A program made the translations under genes and the position numbers. The notes beneath the pieces are model-generated. The model was not told the DNA's origin. It saw nothing but the letters and a program-made list of their open reading frames with translations, and searched no databases. From NCBI GenBank assembly GCA_947632425.1, contig CANRPG010000072.1, forward strand, positions 1 to 8,592: a stretch of DNA of 8,592 nucleotides, given 5' to 3'. Positions within the stretch are counted from its first letter, which is position 1. The number at the start of each line of letters is the position of its first letter. This document shows positions 1 to 5,800 of the stretch, one piece after another. The stretch is from an uncultured Clostridia bacterium (GTDB lineage Bacteria > Bacillota > Clostridia > Oscillospirales > Ruminococcaceae).

Positions 1-1
1 C

Positions 2-355
2 AAGACCACGGAGCTGAAACAGGGCGACATATGCGCATTCAACATGGGCGGTCGTATCTTGTGTAAGCGCGTTATAGGCGTTGGCGGCGACGAGATCAAC
101 ATCGACAAAGACGGCACGGTCTATGTCAATGGCGCTGAGCTTGACGAGCCGTACCTTAAAGCAAAAAGCATCGGCGAGTGCGATATTGAGTTCCCTGTCA
201 CAGTGCCGGAAGGAAGCTATTTTGTTCTGGGTGATAACAGGCGGACTTCGATAGATTCGCGCAATAGTGTTATAGGTATGGTAAGCAGCGAACAGGTGGT
301 AGGCAAACTGCTGATCTGCATATTACCCTTGCCAAGTTTTGGAACTATAGACTGA
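2..355 (+). CDS. lepB: Signal peptidase I, C-terminal part (5' end outside window)
   Basis: This is a membrane-bound serine/lysine protease (family S26) that removes signal peptides from exported proteins at the outer face of the membrane. The reading frame is open to the left edge, and 117 codons are visible. Visible residues 8-10 (GDI), the box KRVIGVGGDEI at residues 22-32 and GDNRRTSIDSR further on are the conserved family boxes. The Lys of KRVIG (visible residue 22) is the expected general base. The N-terminal membrane anchor and the Ser-Met nucleophile box lie outside the window and cannot be verified. The protein ends soon after the last box, as is normal. It sits directly upstream of a pilin gene, so it is probably the SipA-like dedicated peptidase of the pilus operon. 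A housekeeping LepB that merely lies next to the locus is the alternative. Confidence 0.9.
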   Translation, partial: KTTELKQGDICAFNMGGRILCKRVIGVGGDEINIDKDGTVYVNGAELDEPYLKAKSIGECDIEFPVTVPEGSYFVLGDNRRTSIDSRNSVIGMVSSEQVVGKLLICILPLPSFGTID

Positions 356-380
356 TACAAAGTGGAACATTAAGTTTTGC

Positions 381-420
381 ACCTCGCCCGAGCACATAGA
401 ACGTATGTTTCGGGGGGGGT
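381..420 (+). promoter_or_regulatory. Long stem-loop with a G8 tract, before the backbone pilin gene
   Basis: Bases 381-391 pair with 410-420, with one G-G mismatch (386/415) and one T-G wobble (384/417). Bases 394-398 then pair with 404-408 around a GAACG loop, giving a nearly continuous hairpin. The 3' arm consists largely of eight consecutive Gs (412-419). No T run follows, so it is not a classical terminator. It occupies much of the 97-base space between the peptidase stop and the first possible pilin start at 452, or 117 bases to the preferred start at 473. It could be an attenuator, an RNA processing or stability element, or (since homopolymers slip) a tuning site. The pairing is seen directly; the function is inferred. 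Confidence 0.55.
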
Positions 421-425
421 ACATT
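397..425 (+). promoter_or_regulatory. Possible promoter of the backbone pilin with the G8 tract in its spacer
   Basis: A TACATT at 420-425 matches four of six -10 positions. A weak TAGAAC at 397-402 lies 17 bases upstream as a -35 candidate, which would put the G8 run inside the spacer. A leader of about 40 bases would result. The -35 match is poor, and the same bases form the stem-loop, so this is a tentative alternative reading of the segment. Confidence 0.2.
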
Positions 426-441
426 ACATTTATTAATGTAA
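424..441 (+). repeat. Short inverted repeat in the pilin leader
   Basis: TTACATT at 424-430 and AATGTAA at 435-441 form a perfect 7-bp inverted repeat around TATT. It lies just upstream of the pilin ribosome binding site. It could be an operator or a weak leader hairpin. Because it is AT-rich, chance occurrence is possible. Confidence 0.35.
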
Positions 442-454
442 ATTTATTTGCATG

Positions 455-460
455 AAAGGA
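455..460 (+). promoter_or_regulatory. Ribosome binding site that selects the pilin start
   Basis: AAAGGA at 455-460 is the 5' half of the consensus Shine-Dalgarno sequence. It overlaps the ATG at 452 and abuts the ATG at 461, so it cannot serve either. It is usable for the ATG at 473, 12 bases downstream. That start also gives a clean Lys-rich signal peptide N-terminus. Confidence 0.6.
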
Positions 461-472
461 ATGATTTTGTAC

Positions 473-2740
473 ATGAAAAACTTATTGAAGAAAGTGCTGA
501 GCGTCGCAGCAGCTACAGCGTTGCTTATGACTTCGGTAATATCGGCGTCAGCGGTGGATCATAACCACCATAAGGGTCAGAATACTCTTGAAGGTCCGAC
601 AGATGATGGATATATAATTACGCTGACTAAACCTGATGGTTATCATGTTGCTGATACTGATGCAGAATTTGGTGCATACCAGATCTTTACCGGTACCGTT
701 AATAAAACTACTTCAAGTTATACTAATCCCGGAAATGATAATACAGCAATACCACTCACTGATATTAAATGGGGTAATGCTTTTGGCGATGTAAATTCGT
801 CAGGCTGGAAAGAAAATATAGTTAAATTTGTATATGCTCTTGCTACGCCCCCTACAACAGGCGATTATGCTTCTGCTTTTACGGATTTCCACGGATTTGA
901 CGGAAATAATACCGATACAGGTTTAAAGTATGAAAAATTTTCAGGTGCTACAGAGAATACGCTTGCAGATAGATTCTATACTGGCTCACCCCATAGTCTT
1001 GATAATGTCAATTTTGATAAGCTTGCTGTAGAAGTTGCCGATGTAATAGCAGCTCACCCGGATCGTGAATGGCTTCAGGCTTTTACTGATATTCTTGGTG
1101 GTTATGGCGAAGATTATAAAGAAGGCAATTTTATTACTCAGTGCTATGATAAAAACGGCAAATGGGTTGACAATAATTCAGATGATGTAACTGATGTTTA
1201 TCAGATGAAAGTTCCTGCTGGTTATTATATGGTATTGGATATGACAGGAATTGATAATGCTTCTGATTTCGGCGAATCATATTCTGCCCGTATGATTTTT
1301 GTAGCAGATAATATCACTCAGGTGCTTAAGGAAGATGAACCTACACTTGACAAGAAAATTGTTGGTGCTGATGGAGACAGTGTTACTACTGTTGCAGGCG
1401 TTGGAGATGATGTAGAATTCAAACTCACAGGTACTTTGCCCAGCAACTATGACTACTATACTCTTGGTTATCAATATACTTTCACTGATATTTTGAGCGC
1501 AGGTTTGACCCTTAATGAAATTAGTGCGGATACATATGTAAATGTACAAGTTAAAGGCGTTTGGAATGACAAGACTAAGATTTGGGATGAGGATACTCTT
1601 TATGATATCGATGTAGAAGACGTTAAAACTGATGGTACACATACTCATGATGTTTCTTATGCCTATGATGATAATTACGATGCAGCGACAAGAACATTAA
1701 CAATAAAATTCCCTTGTCTTAAAGAAATTTTGATTGATGATACATATACTCTTGGTTATAATCCTAGTGGAACAACTTATAAATCCTCTCAGATATATGT
1801 TACATACACTGCTAAAGTCAATGAAAATGCAGTAGTAAATCATGCTGATGTAGATAATGATAACACAAAGATTACTAATTTAAACGGTAATAAAAATACA
1901 GCACAGCTTGAATATTCCGATAACCCGCAAAGTTATACAGATAAGGACGAAACTACTAAGGAAGAAGCTACTGTTTATGTTTTTGGCTTAAATATTGATA
2001 AAGTTGATGCTGCTAAGTTTATTGATACAAATAGTACAGAGGCAGCTGGTCTTGCTGATGCTAAATTTGCATTAGTAAAACCTAGTAAAGACCCTACTAC
2101 AGCTTCTACAACTTGGTTTATAGCAAAATTTAAATTTGTAGAAGCACCTACGACGCCAGAAAATTTACCTGCTTCCTTTAAGTCTGGATATTATACTATA
2201 AACAGCTGGGAGAGGATAACAGGCGCAGAAGGTGAGACATTTGATCCCACATGGATTGAAACAGGGTATTCGTCTTATAAAGGTAACACGGATTCAGATG
2301 GAACGTTCTACAATATAACTTCTTTAGAAAAAGGAGCTTTGAATATTTCAGGTCTTGATGTTGGTGTAACATATACAATAGTTGAAACTGAAACACCTAA
2401 TGATGATCTTTATGCTAAGATTGTACCTTTTACCGTTACATTAACAGCTGATAAAACTGGTACAGAATATAATGGTAAATTAGATAGTGCAACAGTTGAT
2501 CATACTGTAGATGACGGAAAATCATTCAGTATAAATCAATTTACTCAGCTTATTGAACCGAAAGATGGTGTGGTTGATGCAGACGTAAGCGCCAAAATTA
2601 TCGTTGCAAACTTCCTTTATGAAAACTTACCTTCGACCGGTGGCATAGGTGTGTACATTTACTACATAGCAGGCGGCTGCGTTGTTGCCCTTGCACTGGT
2701 TCTGTTCGCACTTTCCAAAAAGAAGAAGACCACTAAATAA
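473..2740 (+). CDS. Backbone (major) pilin, SpaA-type, LPSTG-anchored, isopeptide-forming
   Basis: This is probably the structural subunit of a sortase-assembled pilus. The start at 473 (755 aa) is preferred to in-frame ATGs at 452 and 461. A signal peptide (Lys-rich start, hydrophobic core, SASA/VDHN cleavage) precedes an N-terminal domain to about residue 285. A fimbrial isopeptide-forming D2-like domain follows (about 288-490: K294 or K295, D339 and N456 are candidate bond residues). A SpaA/prealbumin-like domain comes next (about 503-715: K510, E638, N713). The sorting signal is LPSTG at 719-723, a membrane helix and KKKKTTK. The classical YPKN pilin motif is absent; K286 in QVLKEDEP lies where the polymerisation lysine is expected. 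The gene follows the signal peptidase and precedes a class C sortase, as in pilus operons. Its middle is AT-rich compared with both ends. The family is confident; backbone rather than tip role rests on size, domain order and position. Confidence 0.88.
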   Translation: MKNLLKKVLSVAAATALLMTSVISASAVDHNHHKGQNTLEGPTDDGYIITLTKPDGYHVADTDAEFGAYQIFTGTVNKTTSSYTNPGNDNTAIPLTDIKWGNAFGDVNSSGWKENIVKFVYALATPPTTGDYASAFTDFHGFDGNNTDTGLKYEKFSGATENTLADRFYTGSPHSLDNVNFDKLAVEVADVIAAHPDREWLQAFTDILGGYGEDYKEGNFITQCYDKNGKWVDNNSDDVTDVYQMKVPAGYYMVLDMTGIDNASDFGESYSARMIFVADNITQVLKEDEPTLDKKIVGADGDSVTTVAGVGDDVEFKLTGTLPSNYDYYTLGYQYTFTDILSAGLTLNEISADTYVNVQVKGVWNDKTKIWDEDTLYDIDVEDVKTDGTHTHDVSYAYDDNYDAATRTLTIKFPCLKEILIDDTYTLGYNPSGTTYKSSQIYVTYTAKVNENAVVNHADVDNDNTKITNLNGNKNTAQLEYSDNPQSYTDKDETTKEEATVYVFGLNIDKVDAAKFIDTNSTEAAGLADAKFALVKPSKDPTTASTTWFIAKFKFVEAPTTPENLPASFKSGYYTINSWERITGAEGETFDPTWIETGYSSYKGNTDSDGTFYNITSLEKGALNISGLDVGVTYTIVETETPNDDLYAKIVPFTVTLTADKTGTEYNGKLDSATVDHTVDDGKSFSINQFTQLIEPKDGVVDADVSAKIIVANFLYENLPSTGGIGVYIYYIAGGCVVALALVLFALSKKKKTTK

Positions 2741-2764
2741 TAACGCTTTTGCGTAAACCTATCA

Positions 2765-2787
2765 TGCCGGGGCTTTGTGCTCCGGCA
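2765..2787 (+). promoter_or_regulatory. Intercistronic hairpin between backbone pilin and class C sortase
   Basis: TGCCGGGGC at 2765-2773 pairs with GCTCCGGCA at 2779-2787 (nine pairs, one G-T wobble) around TTTGT. No T tract follows, and the sortase ribosome binding site starts three bases later (2790-2795). A smaller ACGC-TTTT-GCGT hairpin lies at 2743-2754. The likely role is partial termination, RNA processing or 3' end protection, which would keep pilin expression above sortase expression. That role is inference. Confidence 0.5.
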
Positions 2788-2805
2788 GTAAGGAGAGTCC
2801 TATAT

Positions 2806-3627
2806 ATGAAACAGCGTATAATTTCAATTCTGGCAGTTATTACGCTGATAGTAGGGCTGTCCCTGCTGCTTTATCCAACTATAAGCAACTATTTCAACAG
2901 CACAAAACAACGCCGTGCGATTTATAATTATGTTGCCACCGTTGAAACTATCTCGGAGGAGGATTACTCCGATATCCTCGAAAAGGCAGAGCGCTATAAC
3001 GCCGCACTTGCCGTTTCTCCTCCAAAACTTATGGAACTGACCGACAGCCAGCTCGCCGAGTATAATTCCATTCTTGACGTTACCGGCACGGGCATTATCG
3101 GTTACATAAGTGTTCCCACCGCTGATATATCGCTCCCCGTTTACCATGGCACCAGCGAGGCGGTCTTGCAGGTGGGCGCAGGGCATATCGAGGGTTCGTC
3201 TTTCCCCATCGCCGGCGAGAGCGTTCACGCGCTTATCTCGGGGCACAGGGGGCTGCCGTCGGCTATGCTGTTTACCAACCTTGATATGCTTGAGGTCGGC
3301 GACACATTTACCATGCACGTGCTCGATGAGGCGTACACCTACCGGATATACAACATCGAAACGGTGCTGCCTTCCGACCTGTATTCGCTTACTATCCAGC
3401 AGGGAAAAGACCTTTGCACGCTTATTACCTGCACACCGTATGGCATAAATTCCCACAGGCTTCTTATCCACGGTGAACGTATTTTCATTCCCGAAATTGA
3501 AGAAAAACTTGCCATACAGTCGGGCGCTATGTTCATTGACTGCTGGAAAGTTGTTCTTATACTTGAAATTCCCGTACTTATTCTTTCGGTGGTCGTATTC
3601 ACGCGCCGCACGAAAAAAATGAGGTGA
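2806..3627 (+). CDS. srtC: Class C (pilin-polymerising) sortase
   Basis: This transpeptidase cleaves the LPXTG signal of pilins and joins the Thr to a lysine on the next subunit at the outer membrane face. The start at 2806 (273 aa) has AAGGAG at 2790-2795; the frame is open further upstream but has no equally good start. An N-terminal membrane helix spans about residues 5-23. The catalytic domain follows, with His147 in SGHRGLPSAMLF, Cys209 in LITCTPYGINSHR and Arg218. A C-terminal helix spans about 247-266, followed by a basic tail (RRTKKMR). The TCTPYGINSHR block and the second membrane helix are typical of class C. The DPF/DPW lid motif usual ahead of the catalytic domain is not visible; that stretch reads AVSPPKLMELTD. 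The neighbouring LPSTG pilin is the probable substrate. The last codons overlap the ribosome binding site of the next gene. Confidence 0.93.
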   Translation: MKQRIISILAVITLIVGLSLLLYPTISNYFNSTKQRRAIYNYVATVETISEEDYSDILEKAERYNAALAVSPPKLMELTDSQLAEYNSILDVTGTGIIGYISVPTADISLPVYHGTSEAVLQVGAGHIEGSSFPIAGESVHALISGHRGLPSAMLFTNLDMLEVGDTFTMHVLDEAYTYRIYNIETVLPSDLYSLTIQQGKDLCTLITCTPYGINSHRLLIHGERIFIPEIEEKLAIQSGAMFIDCWKVVLILEIPVLILSVVVFTRRTKKMR

Positions 3628-3629
3628 TC
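3621..3629 (+). promoter_or_regulatory. Ribosome binding site embedded in the end of srtC, selecting a GTG start
   Basis: GAGGTGATC at 3621-3629 is a near-perfect Shine-Dalgarno sequence that contains the sortase stop codon (TGA 3625-3627). It also covers an upstream GTG at 3624, which argues against that start. It sits correctly for the GTG at 3633. The overlap implies coupled translation of sortase and ancillary pilin. Confidence 0.7.
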
Positions 3630-3632
3630 TTA

Positions 3633-4622
3633 GTGCTTCGTCGTATTTCTATACTTATTTCGGCTATACTTACTGCGTTTTTCTGCTTCGGCAGCGGCTT
3701 TACAGCCTTCGCAGATGAGCAGAACTATTCACTTACCGCAGAATTTATCACAGATGAGGCAGGCGCTATAGAGGGTTCTCAGTTTGAGCTTTATTATGCT
3801 CTTGAACCTGACGGCACGCTTTTTGGCGATTTTGCAGAGTTGCCGGTTGAAGTCGGCGACCTTACCAGCAGTGAGAATGTCAACACTTTGGCTTCTACAC
3901 TTGCTTCTTATGTTGAGACAGGTTTTACAGAAAATATAGATGAGGTCGGCTCAAATGCCCTCGGCGAGGCTAAGTTTGAAGACCTCGATGCAGGTATTTA
4001 TCTTGTGGTGGGTTCTTCCGTTGCGGTGGGCGGCATTTTGTATACGCCCAAGCCTGCTCTTATAAGAATACCCGGTCACGATATGGAGGGCGCGCTTGTA
4101 AAAGATGTTGTAGCTAAAGTAAAGTACGACAGACTTGAATTGCCGCCTGAGCCTGTTTCACGCACTGTCAAAAAAGTTTGGGACGATGGAGATTCTGCTG
4201 ACCGCCCCGAAAGCGTTACTGTGCAGCTTCTCAAAGACGGCAAAAAGTACGATGAGCAGGTGCTTTCCGATGCCAACAAATGGTCGTACACGTGGGAAGA
4301 GCTTGACCCTGCCGCCGATTGGTCTGTTGTTGAAGTAAACGTCCCCGAAGGTTATACTGTTTCTGTTTCTCTTGAAGATACTGAGTTTACCATTACAAAT
4401 AAGAGCGATAATTCAACTTCCGGTGATAATTCCAACACTGATAAGCCGCTGCCGCCTTCTGATACCGGTAACGGTGGTGGACATACCGATAATAATACTC
4501 CATTTTTGCCGCAGACAGGTCAGCTTTGGTGGCCTGTGCCGATACTGCTGGCTTCGGGTTGCGTGCTTTTGCTCATAGGTATAATCTCATGTCGCTTGAG
4601 TGATGATAATGTCGCCGATTAA
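3633..4622 (+). CDS. Ancillary or anchor pilin with Cna-B domain, LPQTG-anchored
   Basis: This is a secreted, wall-anchored protein, probably the minor (base or accessory) subunit of the pilus. A GTG start at 3633 gives 329 aa. The signal peptide ends at TAFA/DEQ (cleavage after residue 27). Residues about 32-150 look like a SpaA/prealbumin-type domain (GSQFELYYALEPDG, then DLDAGIYLVVG). Residues about 177-257 are a Cna-B repeat: VKKVWDDGDSADRPESVTV, WSYTWEEL and FTITNK. Its expected intramolecular bond residues are K180 or K181, E234 and N256. A Ser/Asn/Thr/Gly-rich linker follows, then LPQTG at 292-296 and a membrane helix. The tail (CRLSDDNVAD) is acidic with a single Arg, unlike the usual basic stop-transfer tail. 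The gene lies between two sortases and overlaps the second by 14 bases, suggesting translational coupling. Whether it sits at the base, tip or side of the fibre cannot be told from sequence. Confidence 0.85.
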   Translation: MLRRISILISAILTAFFCFGSGFTAFADEQNYSLTAEFITDEAGAIEGSQFELYYALEPDGTLFGDFAELPVEVGDLTSSENVNTLASTLASYVETGFTENIDEVGSNALGEAKFEDLDAGIYLVVGSSVAVGGILYTPKPALIRIPGHDMEGALVKDVVAKVKYDRLELPPEPVSRTVKKVWDDGDSADRPESVTVQLLKDGKKYDEQVLSDANKWSYTWEELDPAADWSVVEVNVPEGYTVSVSLEDTEFTITNKSDNSTSGDNSNTDKPLPPSDTGNGGGHTDNNTPFLPQTGQLWWPVPILLASGCVLLLIGIISCRLSDDNVAD

Positions 4623-5271
4623 ACGCAGAATTTTTATAATTTCAGGTATTGTACTTATTGCCGCCGGCTGTGTGCTGACGGCATATAATATCAGTGAGGA
4701 TTACAAGGCTTCTTCTGCCGCGGCTGATGTTCTGAGCAAGATCGACGAGCAAAGGAAAGAACTTTCTTCGGCACAAAAAGTTGATTCTTCGGTTGATAGT
4801 ATAGAGGACAGCGAAAACAGCAATGATTCGTGGGAAAGCGAGCCTGACGAAAGTAAGATAGACCCAAATACTCCTATGCCGACAGTTGAAGTTGACGGAT
4901 ATCAGTATATAGGCACTTTGGTATTGCCGCCGCTGGAAATTGAGCTCCCCGTTGCGGATAACTGGGATTATACCCGAATGAGGATCTCTCCGTGCAGATA
5001 TTCGGGTTCGTTTTACAGTGATGATCTTGTTATCTGCGCGCACAATTACAGTTCGCATTTTCGCGATATAGGCAGTATGCAGGTCGGCGATGATGTCATT
5101 TTTATAGACGCTTTGGGCAATGAGATCCATTATAAAGTAAGGCTGGTCGAAACGCTTGGCGCGACTGCGGTGGAAGAAATGACTTCTTCTGACTGGGATC
5201 TTAGTTTGTTTACCTGCAATTATTCGGGTATGGCGCGCGTAACAGTAAGATGTGAAAGAGTCGATGAATAG
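4609..5271 (+). CDS. Second sortase of the pilus operon (class not assigned)
   Basis: This is a probable LPXTG transpeptidase that anchors the pilus or the ancillary pilin. The start at 4609 (220 aa) is preferred to GTG 4600 and ATG 4603, because GAGTGAT at 4598-4604 is spaced for it; the site is weak, and translation probably couples to the preceding gene. An N-terminal membrane helix spans about residues 8-25. A charged and Ser-rich linker (about 43-90) leads to a catalytic domain beginning near YQYIGTLVLPPLEIELPV. Candidate catalytic residues are His145 (CAHNYSSHF), Cys203 (LFTCNYSG) and Arg210 (ARVTVRCER). There is no C-terminal membrane helix, unlike the class C enzyme upstream. The short CNYSGMARVTVRC segment differs from the TCTPYGINSHR block of class C, so this is a second, distinct type. 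Anchoring is inferred from the operon; accessory polymerisation is the alternative. Confidence 0.85.
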   Translation: MSPIKRRIFIISGIVLIAAGCVLTAYNISEDYKASSAAADVLSKIDEQRKELSSAQKVDSSVDSIEDSENSNDSWESEPDESKIDPNTPMPTVEVDGYQYIGTLVLPPLEIELPVADNWDYTRMRISPCRYSGSFYSDDLVICAHNYSSHFRDIGSMQVGDDVIFIDALGNEIHYKVRLVETLGATAVEEMTSSDWDLSLFTCNYSGMARVTVRCERVDE

Positions 5272-5284
5272 TCGGCTCTTTTTT
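5255..5284 (+). terminator. Intrinsic terminator of the pilus operon
   Basis: AAAGAGTCGA at 5255-5264 pairs with TCGGCTCTTT at 5272-5281 (one T-G wobble) around a 7-base loop, followed by more Ts. The 5' arm and loop contain the last codons and stop codon of the second sortase, so the terminator is built into the gene end. Confidence 0.85.
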
Positions 5285-5286
5285 AT

Positions 5287-5318
5287 TTGTCACGAATAAT
5301 AGCCGAAAATAATACAAT
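5287..5318 (+). promoter_or_regulatory. Weak candidate promoter for hsp20
   Basis: TACAAT at 5313-5318 is a good -10 (five of six), and TTGTCA at 5287-5292 resembles a -35, but the spacer is 20 bases, longer than ideal. No CIRCE inverted repeat or CtsR tandem repeat is visible between the terminator and the start codon, so heat control by HrcA or CtsR at this site is not supported. A GGAGG ribosome binding site is at 5338-5342. Confidence 0.3.
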
Positions 5319-5349
5319 ACTATAAATAATATTTTTTGGAGGTATTGTT

Positions 5350-5766
5350 ATGTTTGGACTTACACCGTTTGAAAGAAATGATTTTTGGGATCCCTTCCGC
5401 GACTTTGAAAACGACTTTTTCAGAGGCTTCAGGGGTACACACAATTGCAGAACTGACATCAGAGACGATGGCAACAGCTATCTGCTGGAGTGTGAAATGC
5501 CCGGCTTTGACAAAAACGACATAAAGATAGACGTGAACGGAAACACCCTTACCCTGTGCGCTCAGAGAAACTGCGAGAATGACGAGAAGAACGACAAAGG
5601 CGAGTATATCAGGCGTGAGAGAAGCTGCAGCTCATATTGCAGAAGCTTCGATATATCAAATGTTGACGAAAGCGCGATAGATGCCGAGTATACCAACGGC
5701 GTGCTTAAACTTACACTGCCGAAAAAGTCTAAGGAGCAGGAGATAAAACGCATAGAAGTCAAGTAA
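5350..5766 (+). CDS. hsp20: Hsp20 / alpha-crystallin family small heat-shock protein
   Basis: This is an ATP-independent holdase chaperone that binds unfolding proteins in the cytoplasm as oligomers. It has 138 aa, normal for the family, with GGAGG seven bases before the ATG. An aromatic-rich N-terminal arm (PFERNDFWDPFRDFENDFF) precedes the alpha-crystallin domain at about 34-125. That domain shows ECEMPGFDKNDIKI, the YIRRERSCSSYCRSF block and GVLKLTLPK (117-125). The C-terminal IEV at 135-137 matches the I-x-I/V motif that docks neighbouring dimers. Six cysteines (33, 48, 70, 75, 93, 97) are many for this family; two lie in the ERS block, where Tyr, Ser or Phe are common. The gene stands alone between two terminators, so it is probably regulated independently of the pilus and bile salt hydrolase operons. 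Confidence 0.95.
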   Translation: MFGLTPFERNDFWDPFRDFENDFFRGFRGTHNCRTDIRDDGNSYLLECEMPGFDKNDIKIDVNGNTLTLCAQRNCENDEKNDKGEYIRRERSCSSYCRSFDISNVDESAIDAEYTNGVLKLTLPKKSKEQEIKRIEVK

Positions 5767-5770
5767 GCAT

Positions 5771-5796
5771 AAAGGGCACATTATGTGTCCTTTTTT
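5771..5796 (+). terminator. Intrinsic terminator of hsp20
   Basis: AAAGGGCACA at 5771-5780 pairs with TGTGTCCTTT at 5784-5793 (one G-T wobble) around TTA, and the T run continues to 5796. It begins five bases after the hsp20 stop codon. Confidence 0.9.
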
Positions 5797-5800
5797 GTGC

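Noticed and set aside
381..425. Classical terminator after the signal peptidase
   Set aside because: The stem is strong but is followed by TACATTACATT rather than a T run, so it was called a regulatory stem-loop instead.
452..472. Upstream ATGs at 452 and 461 as start of the backbone pilin
   Set aside because: The only Shine-Dalgarno-like sequence overlaps or abuts them. The ATG at 473 gives a normal Lys-rich signal peptide start.
2749..2805. N-terminal extension of the class C sortase
   Set aside because: The extended frame (RKPIMPGLCAPAVRR) runs through the intercistronic hairpin and the AAGGAG site. The ATG at 2806 is correctly placed and gives the expected membrane helix at the N-terminus.
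2824..3471. Long open frame on the minus strand (about 215 codons)
   Set aside because: It lies wholly antisense to the class C sortase, whose catalytic motifs are clear. The translation shows no recognisable domain, and it is a codon-bias shadow of the GC-richer sortase gene.
5282..5349. CIRCE or CtsR heat-shock operator upstream of hsp20
   Set aside because: No TTAGCACTC/GAGTGCTAA inverted repeat and no tandem GGTCAAA heptads are present in this 68-base gap.
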